A stretch of DNA of 33,766 bases from an uncultured Prevotellaceae bacterium (GTDB lineage Bacteria; Bacteroidota; Bacteroidia; Bacteroidales; Bacteroidaceae): the NCBI GenBank assembly GCA_945831805.1, contig CAMADY010000020.1, positions 1-33,766 of the forward strand. The letters run 5' to 3'. Positions 15,226-23,604 of the stretch are shown piece by piece. The notes beneath the pieces were generated by a model. That model was not told the origin of the DNA, searched no databases, and saw only the letters and a list, made by a program, of their open reading frames with translations. Position 1 is the stretch's first letter. Each line of letters starts with the position of its first letter. The position numbers were made by a program, and so were the translations under genes.

Positions 15226-15324
15226 GGGTTAAAGGTTAAGGGTTAAGGGTTAAAGGTTAAGGGTTAAAGGTTAAAGGTTAAGGGTTAAGGGTTAGAGAGA
15301 CTAAAAGGTTAAGGGTTAGAGAGA
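15221..15324. repeat. GTTAARG heptamer array between uppS and bamA
   Basis: Ten contiguous 7-bp units (15221-15290) follow GTTAANG, with N only A or G here. A degenerate GTTAGAG follows, and then the 17-bp stretch beginning GTTAAGGGTTAGAG is repeated at 15284 and 15308. The uppS stop codon is within the first unit. It is the same heptamer as at 4215-4277 but in opposite genomic orientation; in both cases GTTAANG lies on the coding strand of the adjoining genes. The array ends about 37 bp before the bamA start. Confidence 0.9.
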
Positions 15325-15361
15325 AATGAGACGTTTGATGGTCTTACGATAAATAAGATTT

Positions 15362-17995
15362 ATGATATTAAAAGAAAGAAACATACTGCTTTTGATGCTG
15401 ATGCTGATAGGTGCTATCAGTATGTCGGCACAGGAAAAGATTGTAAATCCAGAGGTGTCTTATGCGACTGTGAAACCGTATAAGATAGCAGGACTGCATA
15501 CCAGCGGTGTCGATGGATATGAGGACCACATGCTCACAGGTATCTCCGGACTCTCTGTTGGTCAGGAGATAGGTGTGCCAGGCAACGAGATAACAGAGGC
15601 CGTAAAGCGCTACTGGAAGCATGGATTGTTCTCAGACGTGAAGATTGCTGCCGACTCCATCGTCGGTGACTCCGTATATCTGCACATCTACCTGAAGACA
15701 CGTCCACGCGTAAGTGCCATCAACTACTACGGTCTGAAGAAGAAGGGCGAGCGCGAAGACATGGAGAACAAGCTGGGACTTCTCAAGGGTTCGCAGGTTA
15801 CTCCTAACATGCTGTCGAGGGCAAAGATCCTGGCACAGCGCTATTTCGAGGACAAAGGCTTCAAGAACGCCGAGGTCACGATAATACAGCGCGACGACGT
15901 TACGGAGAAAGACCACGTCATCCTTGACATCAACATAGACAAGAAGGAGAAGACCTCCGTAAAGCATATCAACATCTCGGGCAACGAGAACCTCTCAAAC
16001 AAGAAGATCAAGGGCGGCCTTATCAGCAAGGGTGCCATGAAGCCTCTGCGTGAGAGCGGTGGCATCAAGAACCTCTTCTACAGCAAGAAGTTCACACCGG
16101 AGCGCTACAAGGAGGCAAAGCAGAACCTCATAGCCAAGTACAACGAGCTGGGATACCGCGATGCCGTCATCGTAGCAGACAGCGTAACACCTGTTGACTC
16201 AAAGCATGTTGACGTAAATATACAAGTCTCTGAAGGACGGAAATACTACATCCGCAACATTACGTGGGTTGGTAACACCGTTTACAAGACCGACGTGCTG
16301 CAGAACGTACTCGGCATGGGAAAGGGCGACGTCTATGACCAGACGAAGATGGACAAGCGCCTTAAGGAGGACGAGGACGCCGTCGGCAACCTCTACTGGA
16401 ACAACGGTTACCTATTCTATGACCTACAGAGGGTAGAGGCAAACGTTGTCGGCGACAGTATCGACCTTGAGATGAGAATACAGGAAGGTCCGCAGGCACA
16501 TATCTCGCATGTCCGCATCACGGGTAACACACGCCTCTACGAAAAGGTGGTGCGCCGTGAGCTGCGTACAAAGCCGGGCGACCTGTTCTCTAAGGATGCG
16601 TTGATGCGTTCGGCACGAGAGATAGCACAGATGGGACACTTTGACCAGGAGAAGGTTAACCCAGACGTGAAGCCAAACTACGAGGACGGCACCGTTGACA
16701 TCAACTGGGACCTCGAACAGAAGTCAAACGACCAGATTGAGTTCTCGCTTGGTTGGGGACAGACAGGTGTAACGGGACGTATCGGTCTTAAGCTTAACAA
16801 CTTCTCCATGGCAAACCTCTTCCAGCGCAACAAGGAGCACAGAGGAATCCTGCCTATCGGTGATGGTGAGACAATGGCTATCAGCGCACAGACAAACGGT
16901 AGATACTACCAGACCTACAACGTGTCATACTCTACCGGATGGTTCGGTGGCAAGCGTCCTATACAGTTCAACGTCGGAGTATTCTACTCAAAGCAGACGG
17001 ACGTAAGCTCCAACTACTACAACAGCAGCTGGCAGAACAACTACTATAACTATATGTATGGCTACAATTCATACAATGGTTACTACAACTCATACGAGAA
17101 CTACTACGATCCAGACAAGTACGTGCAGCTGCTCGGCGGCTCCATCGGTTGGGGTAAGCGTCTGCGTTGGCCTGACGACTATTTCCAGCTGAGCGCCAAC
17201 ATTTCTTATACGCGTTATATGCTGAAGAACTGGAATTACTTCCTCGTTACCGACGGTAACTGTAACAACCTTGCCTTCAACATCGCACTCACACGTTCTT
17301 CCGTCGATAATCCGTTGTTCCCACGCCATGGTTCTGACTTCGAGCTCTCTCTTGGCATCACGCCACCATGGTCAGCATTCACGAACTACGACTACGAGCA
17401 CCTTGCTTCAAACAGAAACTCTGCAACATATCTCGAAGAGCAGCAGAAGAAGTACCGCTGGATTGAGTACCACAAGTGGAAGTTCAAGTCACGCACATAT
17501 ACTGCACTGACAAGCGGACAGAAGTGTCTTGTACTCATGACACGCGCTGAGTTTGGTATCCTCGGTTCTTACAACAAGTACAACAAGTCTCCGTTCGAGA
17601 CCTTCTATATGGGTGGTGATGGTATGTCCGGATACTCCAGCAGCTACGCAGAAGAGACGATAGGTCTGCGTGGTTACGAGAACGGTTCGCTGACACCTTA
17701 CGGATCATCAGGCTATGCCTACGACCGCTTCTCCATAGAGCTGCGCTATCCGTTCATGCTCGGCAACACCACAATCTACGGCCTTGGATTCGTAGAGGCT
17801 GGTAACGCATGGAACAAGGTTAAGCACTTCAACCCATTCGACATGAAGCGTTCTGCTGGCCTCGGCGTACGTATCTTCCTCCCAATGGTAGGACTCATGG
17901 GTATCGACTGGGCTTACGGCTTCGACAGACCGTTCGGTCCTGCAACACAGAAGGGCGGCAGCAATTTCCACTTCGTACTTGGACAGGAGTTCTAA
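15362..17995 (+). CDS. bamA: Outer-membrane protein assembly factor BamA
   Basis: An 877-residue Omp85 protein. A signal peptide ends AISMSAQ; five POTRA-like domains occupy roughly 40-450, with typical G.LF....V...I..G-type turns. A C-terminal 16-strand barrel follows, with the conserved lid-loop motif LRGYENG near 757 (the VRGF equivalent) and a terminal FVLGQEF ending in Phe as a beta-signal. An insertion at about 551-590 is extremely rich in Tyr and Asn (for example NNYYNYMYGYNSYNGYY) and is expected in an extracellular loop between early barrel strands. BamA inserts barrel proteins in the outer membrane. Its neighbours uppS upstream and ompH/skp genes downstream are the standard Bacteroidetes order. 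Confidence 0.96.
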   Translation: MILKERNILLLMLMLIGAISMSAQEKIVNPEVSYATVKPYKIAGLHTSGVDGYEDHMLTGISGLSVGQEIGVPGNEITEAVKRYWKHGLFSDVKIAADSIVGDSVYLHIYLKTRPRVSAINYYGLKKKGEREDMENKLGLLKGSQVTPNMLSRAKILAQRYFEDKGFKNAEVTIIQRDDVTEKDHVILDINIDKKEKTSVKHINISGNENLSNKKIKGGLISKGAMKPLRESGGIKNLFYSKKFTPERYKEAKQNLIAKYNELGYRDAVIVADSVTPVDSKHVDVNIQVSEGRKYYIRNITWVGNTVYKTDVLQNVLGMGKGDVYDQTKMDKRLKEDEDAVGNLYWNNGYLFYDLQRVEANVVGDSIDLEMRIQEGPQAHISHVRITGNTRLYEKVVRRELRTKPGDLFSKDALMRSAREIAQMGHFDQEKVNPDVKPNYEDGTVDINWDLEQKSNDQIEFSLGWGQTGVTGRIGLKLNNFSMANLFQRNKEHRGILPIGDGETMAISAQTNGRYYQTYNVSYSTGWFGGKRPIQFNVGVFYSKQTDVSSNYYNSSWQNNYYNYMYGYNSYNGYYNSYENYYDPDKYVQLLGGSIGWGKRLRWPDDYFQLSANISYTRYMLKNWNYFLVTDGNCNNLAFNIALTRSSVDNPLFPRHGSDFELSLGITPPWSAFTNYDYEHLASNRNSATYLEEQQKKYRWIEYHKWKFKSRTYTALTSGQKCLVLMTRAEFGILGSYNKYNKSPFETFYMGGDGMSGYSSSYAEETIGLRGYENGSLTPYGSSGYAYDRFSIELRYPFMLGNTTIYGLGFVEAGNAWNKVKHFNPFDMKRSAGLGVRIFLPMVGLMGIDWAYGFDRPFGPATQKGGSNFHFVLGQEF

Positions 17996-18065
17996 GAAGT
18001 TCTTAGTTCATAACGCATAGTTAATGGTTCTTTAGGGATTTTCCCCTTTGTAGTAGGAACTTTTC

Positions 18066-18097
18066 CTTGCACGGCAATAGTAAACACGATAATTTTG
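18066..18097 (+). promoter_or_regulatory. Bacteroidetes-type promoter for the ompH - licD run
   Basis: CTTG at 18066-18069, a 20-bp spacer and TAATTTTG at 18090-18097 match the consensus. The start would be near 18104, about 30 nt before the first ompH ATG. A weak AGGG/CCCT stem followed by T-rich sequence (about 18033-18052) may close bamA transcripts just upstream. Confidence 0.7.
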
Positions 18098-18132
18098 CAC
18101 TCGTTAAATAAACCATAAAACGAAAGAAGCAA

Positions 18133-18639
18133 ATGAAAAAGATTTTTATGATAGCCTTGATGGCTACAATGGCCATAGCAGCCAACGCACAGAAGTATGC
18201 ACTTATCGACATGGAGTATATCCTTAAGAACATCCCTGCATACGAGCGAGCTAACGAACAGCTCACACAGGTAAGCAAGCGCTGGCAAGCAGAGGTGGAA
18301 GCCCTCAACACGGAGGCTGCCACGATGTATAAGAACTACCAGAACGAGGTGGTATTCCTCTCTCAGGAGCAGAAGAAGGCAAAGCAGGATGCCATAATGC
18401 AGAAGGAGAAAGAGGCTGCCGACCTCAAGAAGAAGTATTTCGGACCAGAGGGCGAACTCTTCAAGAAGCGCGAAAGCCTCATGTCACCTATACAGGACGA
18501 GATATACACTGCCGTAAAGGAAATCTCTGAGACACGCGGCTATCAGCTCGTTCTCGACAGAGCATCAGACAGCGGCATCATCTTCGCATCACCAAAGATA
18601 GACATATCAAATGAGGTGCTGCAGAAGTTGGGCTATTAA
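18133..18639 (+). CDS. OmpH/Skp-family periplasmic chaperone, copy 1
   Basis: A 168-residue exported protein: signal MKKIFMIALMATMAIAANAQ, then KYALIDMEYILKNIPAY, the usual mature start of Bacteroidetes OmpH. A long charged coiled coil follows (about 45-135, rich in Lys, Glu and Gln), and a short C-terminal beta part (YQLVLDRASDSGIIFASP) completes the Skp body. Skp trimers hold unfolded barrel proteins on their way to BamA. It is the first of three tandem paralogues and differs most from the others in having a D.A.DSG C-terminal loop. It has its own promoter just upstream. Confidence 0.92.
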   Translation: MKKIFMIALMATMAIAANAQKYALIDMEYILKNIPAYERANEQLTQVSKRWQAEVEALNTEAATMYKNYQNEVVFLSQEQKKAKQDAIMQKEKEAADLKKKYFGPEGELFKKRESLMSPIQDEIYTAVKEISETRGYQLVLDRASDSGIIFASPKIDISNEVLQKLGY

Positions 18640-18644
18640 AAAGA

Positions 18645-18695
18645 AATAAGTAAAAAGTAATAAGTAATAAGTAAATAAACAAGAAAACAAGAAAA
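18645..18695. repeat. AT-rich heptamer and octamer repeats between ompH copies 1 and 2
   Basis: Four 7-bp units (AATAAGT, AAAAAGT, AATAAGT, AATAAGT; 18645-18672) are followed by two ACAAGAAA octamers ending at the ompH-2 ATG. The set begins 5 bp after the stop of copy 1 and fills the gap, the same layout as the other arrays in this window. Confidence 0.75.
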
Positions 18696-19195
18696 TGAAA
18701 AAGATGATTATTGCGCTCGTTGCTATGATGACCATGGCTATCAGCGCTAACGCACAGAAGTTCGGACACGTTGACACACAGTCTATCATGCAGAGCCTCC
18801 CAGAGCTTACAAAGGTAAATGGTGAGCTTCAGGCTATCGCTCAGCAGTACGACAACGACATCAAGGCAATGCAGGATGAACTGCAGCGCAAGGCTGAGGA
18901 CTACGAGAAGAACAAGGCCACAATGAACAAGACCGCTCAGGAGGAGCAGGAGAAGGCTCTCAACGATATGTACACAAAGATCCAGCAGACTGCACAGCAG
19001 AACCAGCAGGAGTTCCAGAAGCAGCAGCAGGAGAAGATGCAGCCTATCCAGCAGAAGGTGATGACAGCTATCCAGAACGTTGGTAAGGCTGGTCAATATA
19101 CCTACATCTTCGAGGTAGGTTCAGCTCTCTACATCGGCACAGGTTCTAAGGACGTTACCGCTGAGGTAAAGGCTGAGATCAATAAGCTTAAGTAA
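18695..19195 (+). CDS. OmpH/Skp-family periplasmic chaperone, copy 2
   Basis: A 166-residue protein with signal MKKMIIALVAMMTMAISANA then QKFGHVDTQSIMQSLPEL. The central coiled coil is strikingly Gln-rich (about 85-125, with runs such as QQNQQEFQKQQQEKMQPIQQK). The end YIFEVGSALYIGTGSKDVTAEV is the conserved C-terminal strand region. It is probably co-transcribed with copies 1 and 3 (gaps of 55 and 24 bp). Expected to act as a trimeric holdase for outer-membrane proteins; whether the copies form mixed trimers cannot be told. Confidence 0.92.
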   Translation: MKKMIIALVAMMTMAISANAQKFGHVDTQSIMQSLPELTKVNGELQAIAQQYDNDIKAMQDELQRKAEDYEKNKATMNKTAQEEQEKALNDMYTKIQQTAQQNQQEFQKQQQEKMQPIQQKVMTAIQNVGKAGQYTYIFEVGSALYIGTGSKDVTAEVKAEINKLK

Positions 19196-19219
19196 AAAAA
19201 ATATATACAATAGGTAATA

Positions 19220-19720
19220 ATGATGAAGAGATTATCAATCATTTTACTGACTATATGCTCTATCTTCTGTACTGCACAAGCGCAGAAGATAGGGTATTTT
19301 AGTTATAAGGAGGTTCTCGCTGCCTTGCCTGCATACACAGAGGCAATGGCTGCCGTTGACTCCCTCCGCAATCAATATGCCGGTGAGCTGAAGGCTGCCG
19401 AGACAGAGTTCAACGAGAAGTACGAGTTGTTCATTGAGCAGCAGACCACTCTCGCTGAGTCTATCAAGCAGAAGCGCCAGGCAGACCTCCAGGCACTCCT
19501 TGAGCGCAACGAGCAGTTCAAGAAGGAGTCGCAGCGTCTTCTTGAACAGGCAGAAAAGGAGGCGATAGCACCTGTAAAGACAAAGGTCAAGGCGGCTATC
19601 ACAAAGACTGCAAAGCAGACAGGATGCCTCGTGGTGCTCAACACCGACAGCGAAGCATGTCCGTATATTGACGAAAACCTTTCCGAGGACGTCACAAAGC
19701 AGATTATCTCCAACTACTAA
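19220..19720 (+). CDS. OmpH/Skp-family periplasmic chaperone, copy 3
   Basis: A 166-residue protein with signal MMKRLSIILLTICSIFCTAQAQ, mature start KIGYFSYKEVLAALPAYTEA, a coiled coil (about 40-125) and an end GCLVVLNTDSEACPYIDENLSEDV. It has two cysteines in the mature C-terminal part, unlike copies 1 and 2. It starts with tandem ATG codons; either is usable. Role as for the other Skp-like proteins. It precedes murI by 94 bp. Confidence 0.9.
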   Translation: MMKRLSIILLTICSIFCTAQAQKIGYFSYKEVLAALPAYTEAMAAVDSLRNQYAGELKAAETEFNEKYELFIEQQTTLAESIKQKRQADLQALLERNEQFKKESQRLLEQAEKEAIAPVKTKVKAAITKTAKQTGCLVVLNTDSEACPYIDENLSEDVTKQIISNY

Positions 19721-19814
19721 GAAAGTCTGATTAAAAAGATAGTGGAGCGCAGACAGCCTATCTGTCATCACCGCATTATTCTCCATTTCACATTTTACTT
19801 TTTCCACTAATTAA

Positions 19815-20669
19815 ATGAGTCCTATCGGTATCTTTGACTCCGGCTATGGCGGCCTTACCATACTCCAGCAACTACGCAACAGGTTGCCGGAGCGAGACTT
19901 CATGTATCTTGGAGATAACGCACGAGCTCCCTATGGTCCGCGCTCCTTCGACGTTGTCTATGACTTCACACGTCAGGCTGTCATGAAACTATTTGAGATG
20001 GGCTGCCGACTCGTCATTCTGGGATGTAACACAGCCTCAGCAAAGGCTTTGAGGAGCATACAGCAGAACGACCTCACCAAGCCATACATCAAAGCGGATG
20101 GAACAGAGACAACCTTGGAAAAAGAGGGGTACAGGGTACTTGGCGTAATACGTCCTACAGTGGAGATTATCGGAAAGCTAACGAAGTCACGCCACGTGGG
20201 GTTCGTTGCCACGGAGGGAACGGTACGCTCGCAGAGCTATGAGCTGGAGATAGCAAAGTTCTATCCCGACATCACCGTCACGGGTCAGGCATGTCCACTA
20301 TGGGCTGCCATCGTAGAGGCTGGCGAGGCAGAGAGTGAGGGAGCAGAGTTCTTTGTGAAAAAACGTATCACGCAACTCCTTGACAAAGACGCAGAGATAG
20401 ACACCATCATACTTGGTTGCACGCATTATCCACTGCTGATGAATGCTTTGAAGAAGGCTGTGCCTGAGGGTGTCAGCATCATTCCGCAAGGAGAATATGT
20501 GGCAGCATCGTTGGAGGACTACCTTCTCAGACACCCCGACATGTCAGACCACTGCAGCCGTAACGGTTCCGTGACATACCTCACGACGGAGTCACCGGAG
20601 CGTTTTAAGGAATGTGCCGCAATGTTCTTGAACGAGGACGTAGAGGTTGAACATATTGACCTGATATAA
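19815..20669 (+). CDS. murI: Glutamate racemase
   Basis: A 284-residue cytoplasmic enzyme that makes D-glutamate for peptidoglycan. Both catalytic cysteines are present in their motifs: VILGCNTASA (Cys71) and IILGCTHYPL (Cys202). The N-terminus IGIFDSGYGGLTIL and GDNARAPYG give the substrate site. A short insertion (about 90-106, KADGTETTLEKEG) precedes VLGVIRPTVE; this is common in Bacteroidetes members. The stop is one base from the start of the next gene, so translation is probably coupled. Confidence 0.96.
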   Translation: MSPIGIFDSGYGGLTILQQLRNRLPERDFMYLGDNARAPYGPRSFDVVYDFTRQAVMKLFEMGCRLVILGCNTASAKALRSIQQNDLTKPYIKADGTETTLEKEGYRVLGVIRPTVEIIGKLTKSRHVGFVATEGTVRSQSYELEIAKFYPDITVTGQACPLWAAIVEAGEAESEGAEFFVKKRITQLLDKDAEIDTIILGCTHYPLLMNALKKAVPEGVSIIPQGEYVAASLEDYLLRHPDMSDHCSRNGSVTYLTTESPERFKECAAMFLNEDVEVEHIDLI

Positions 20670-20670
20670 T

Positions 20671-21870
20671 ATGAAGAAGATTGTTTCCCTATACCTTGTT
20701 ATTGCTTTTGTGCTGAATGTGTCAGCGCAGAATGAGATGCTCTATAGCGTAGAGAACAATATGCCTTTGTTCTACCAGCAGCTGAAGGAGCAGCTGACAT
20801 ATCCATGGGCATGGCAGAACAAGCAACAGTCCATGACTTTCGACGAATGGAGGGAGAAGGCTCGCAAGGAGATTATTGACAAGACGATGCAGATAGCTCC
20901 GCCAGCACCCGATAACTTTAGATATGAGGTGATAGCAAGGGAACAGCGCGAGGGCTACGAGGCTCAGAAGATACTCTTCAACATCAACAAATGGGAGAAG
21001 ACACTGGCATACCTGCTGGTACCCAACAAAGTAAAGAAGGCACCAGCCCTACTTATGCTCCACGACCACGGCGCACACTTCGCCATCGGTAAGGAGAAGA
21101 TGGTCAAGCCATTCGGCGTTGACTCCGTCATCATAAAGGATGCTGAGCAATGGATAGCAGCATGCTACGACAGCATCTATGTTGGCGACGAACTGGCAAA
21201 AGCCGGATATGTAGTACTCAGCATCGACGCTCTCTTCTGGGGCGACCGCAGCCGTAAGGAAGACCGCATAGATATTGCCAAGGCACTATCAACAAAGGAG
21301 CGCAAGCAGAAGACCTACGACACGCAGCAGGCACTCTCCTCCAACCTCCTCCAGATGGGAACATCGTGGGGCGCATGGATGACATGGGACGATATGCGTG
21401 CGGCGCAGTTCCTTGCAAACCTGCCGATGGTTGACAAGAAGAATGTAGGATGCGTCGGGTTCTCTATGGGCTCATACCGCTCATGGATGCTTGCTGCAAT
21501 GAGCGATGACATCAAGGCTGCAGCAAACATCTGCTGGATGAATGACACAGAGCACCTCATGACGCTCACCAACAACCAGAACAAGGGCGGATCAGCATAT
21601 TCCATGCTCATACCAGGCATCCGCAATCTTATGGACTATCCGCATGTGGCATCGCTGGCATGCCCGAAGGCTATGCTCTTCTTCAACGGATACAACGACA
21701 AGCTCTTCCCCGTGCCAGGCGTAGAGAGTGCCTACAAGACTATGCGCGAGGTATGGCAGTCGCAGAATGCCGACGACAAACTGACTACGAAGATATGGCA
21801 GGAGAAGCACTTCTTCAACAAGCAGATGCAGAAGGAGGTTACAGCCTTCTTCGACAAGAATCTTAAATAA
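20671..21870 (+). CDS. Secreted alpha/beta hydrolase (acetyl-xylan-esterase/dienelactone-hydrolase-like)
   Basis: A 399-residue exported protein with signal MKKIVSLYLVIAFVLNVSAQ. Alpha/beta-hydrolase landmarks: HDHGAHF at 131-137 (oxyanion region), GFSMGS with nucleophile Ser265, NGYNDKLFP with likely acid Asp344, and EKHFFN with His381. It resembles large Bacteroidetes esterases of the Abhydrolase_7 or acetyl-xylan-esterase kind, but the substrate is unknown. It is fitted tightly between murI (1 bp) and kdsD (1 bp), so it is part of the envelope operon and may trim an acyl or acetyl group on cell-wall or surface glycan. That role is inference. Confidence 0.8.
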   Translation: MKKIVSLYLVIAFVLNVSAQNEMLYSVENNMPLFYQQLKEQLTYPWAWQNKQQSMTFDEWREKARKEIIDKTMQIAPPAPDNFRYEVIAREQREGYEAQKILFNINKWEKTLAYLLVPNKVKKAPALLMLHDHGAHFAIGKEKMVKPFGVDSVIIKDAEQWIAACYDSIYVGDELAKAGYVVLSIDALFWGDRSRKEDRIDIAKALSTKERKQKTYDTQQALSSNLLQMGTSWGAWMTWDDMRAAQFLANLPMVDKKNVGCVGFSMGSYRSWMLAAMSDDIKAAANICWMNDTEHLMTLTNNQNKGGSAYSMLIPGIRNLMDYPHVASLACPKAMLFFNGYNDKLFPVPGVESAYKTMREVWQSQNADDKLTTKIWQEKHFFNKQMQKEVTAFFDKNLK

Positions 21871-21871
21871 C

Positions 21872-22819
21872 ATGATTAAGGACTTTGCTATAAAATGTTT
21901 CAAGGATGAGGCACAGGCAATCCTCGACCTCATACCGATGCTTGACGACAACTTCGAAAAAGCTGTCAATATGGTATTCCATTGCACCGGTAAAGTCATC
22001 GTGACAGGAGTAGGAAAGAGCGGACATGTAGGCGAGAAGATGGCATCGACACTGGCATCCCTCGGAACGCCATCGTTCTTCCTCAACCCACTTGATGCCT
22101 TCCACGGAGACCTCGGCATGATAGCAGAAGGCGATGTCGTTATTGCCATCAGCTACAGCGGATATACCGACGAACTGCTGCGTTTCATACCACTGCTCAT
22201 CGAGCGCAACATTCCGCTCATCGGCATCACGGGAAACCCGGACTCGCTCCTTGCGAAATACTCGGTCTGTCACCTTAACATAAAGGTCGATCACGAGGCA
22301 GACCCACTAAACCTTGCACCGACATCTTCCACCGCAACAACGATGGCGATGGGCGATGCACTGGCATGCGCACTTGTACACCTTCGCCATTTCAACAGCA
22401 AGGATTTCGCGCAGTTCCATCCTGGCGGAACGCTCGGCAAGCGACTTCTCTCCTATGCCAAGGACTATATGGTTACGGAAAACCTGCCTATCGTAACGCC
22501 CGACACGAAGTTCGTCGATTCGATCATCACCGTCAGCAACGGCAAACTCGGACTCGCCATCGTAGTCGATGAAGAGAACAAACTGCTGGGCATCATCACC
22601 GATGGTGACGTGCGACGTGCAGTACAGAAGTACGACCGCTCCATGTTCGACCTCCTCGTCACCGATGTCATGACGAAGAACCCGAAGACTACGCATCCCG
22701 GAACCAACCTCTCGCAGGTTGACGAGATACTCCGCAAGTACAATATCCACGCTCTTGTCGTCACCGACGAGGCAGAGAAGGTAGTAGGCATCATCGACTC
22801 CTTCCGCGTAATCAGCTAA
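21872..22819 (+). CDS. kdsD: D-arabinose-5-phosphate isomerase (KdsD/KpsF)
   Basis: A 315-residue enzyme: SIS domain with GVGKSGHVG (46-54), HGDLGM (78-83), SYSGYTDEL and APTSST (149-154); the KpsF signature FHPGGTLGKRLL (182-193); then two CBS domains (about 205-260 and 270-315). It interconverts ribulose-5-phosphate and arabinose-5-phosphate, the first step to Kdo. The start is one base after the esterase stop. Next to an IspD-like cytidylyltransferase, an SDR and LicD, it could also feed a pentose phosphate into a second pathway, but the Kdo role is sufficient to explain it. Confidence 0.94.
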   Translation: MIKDFAIKCFKDEAQAILDLIPMLDDNFEKAVNMVFHCTGKVIVTGVGKSGHVGEKMASTLASLGTPSFFLNPLDAFHGDLGMIAEGDVVIAISYSGYTDELLRFIPLLIERNIPLIGITGNPDSLLAKYSVCHLNIKVDHEADPLNLAPTSSTATTMAMGDALACALVHLRHFNSKDFAQFHPGGTLGKRLLSYAKDYMVTENLPIVTPDTKFVDSIITVSNGKLGLAIVVDEENKLLGIITDGDVRRAVQKYDRSMFDLLVTDVMTKNPKTTHPGTNLSQVDEILRKYNIHALVVTDEAEKVVGIIDSFRVIS

Positions 22820-22829
22820 TGCAACACCA

Positions 22830-23552
22830 ATGAATATAGCAATAATAATCGCCGGAGGCTCTGGCAACAGAATGGGCCAGGACATACCGAAGCAGTTTAT
22901 CAACGTCTATGACAAACCCGTACTCATCTATACCCTTGAGAGCTTCCAGCATCACGAGAGCATAGATGCCATCGGCGTGGTGTGCATCGACGGTTGGGAG
23001 AGCGTCGTACAGGCATACGCAAACCAGTTCAACATCACAAAGCTGCAGTGGATAGTAAAGGGAGGAGGTTCCGCACAGGAGTCTATCTACAACGGTGTCA
23101 AGGCACTGGAGGGCAAGGCTTCCGCCGATGACATCATCGTAATCCACGATGGCATACGCCCATTAGTGGAGCCGTTCGTACTCACCGATGTGGTAGCAAA
23201 GGCACAGCAGTATGGCAATGCCGTAACATCAATGCCGTACAACGAGCAGATTTTCGTTGTCAGTGAGGACGACGAACAGACAACGACGCAGTACATTCCA
23301 CGCGAGACACTACGACGTGTCAGCACTCCTCAAGCATACCGCTACGACCTTCTCTCGGAGAAATACCGCGAGGCGTTCGATAAGAACATCGGCGTTGCGG
23401 GCTCCAACTATGCCAACACTATGATGGTGCAGCTTGGCGTTAGACTACATTTCTCTGCCGGCAGCGACAAGAACATTAAGCTCACTACCAAGGACGACCT
23501 CGAACTCTTCAAGGGATATCTCGCAAAGGGCGAGAACACGTGGTTGAAATAG
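22830..23552 (+). CDS. IspD/TarI-like cytidylyltransferase
   Basis: A 240-residue CTP-transferase: IIAGGSGNRMG (6-16), PKQF (20-23), GGGSAQES (78-85), HDGIRP (106-111), TPQAY (166-170) and NIKLTTKDDL (215-224). The fold is that of MEP cytidylyltransferase IspD, but several spots look more like TarI/Bcs1-type polyol-phosphate cytidylyltransferases: PKQF rather than PKQY, and GSNYANTMM (191-199) where IspD normally has TDEASALE. Followed by an SDR and a LicD transferase, a CDP-polyol product (for example CDP-ribitol) is the favoured reading. A plain IspD cannot be excluded without knowing whether another copy exists. Starts 10 bp after kdsD. Confidence 0.85.
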   Translation: MNIAIIIAGGSGNRMGQDIPKQFINVYDKPVLIYTLESFQHHESIDAIGVVCIDGWESVVQAYANQFNITKLQWIVKGGGSAQESIYNGVKALEGKASADDIIVIHDGIRPLVEPFVLTDVVAKAQQYGNAVTSMPYNEQIFVVSEDDEQTTTQYIPRETLRRVSTPQAYRYDLLSEKYREAFDKNIGVAGSNYANTMMVQLGVRLHFSAGSDKNIKLTTKDDLELFKGYLAKGENTWLK

Positions 23553-23604
23553 GGCATATAGTTAGTAGAGAGTAGTGAACCGGGGATAGTGAAAAGTTTG
23601 AACT

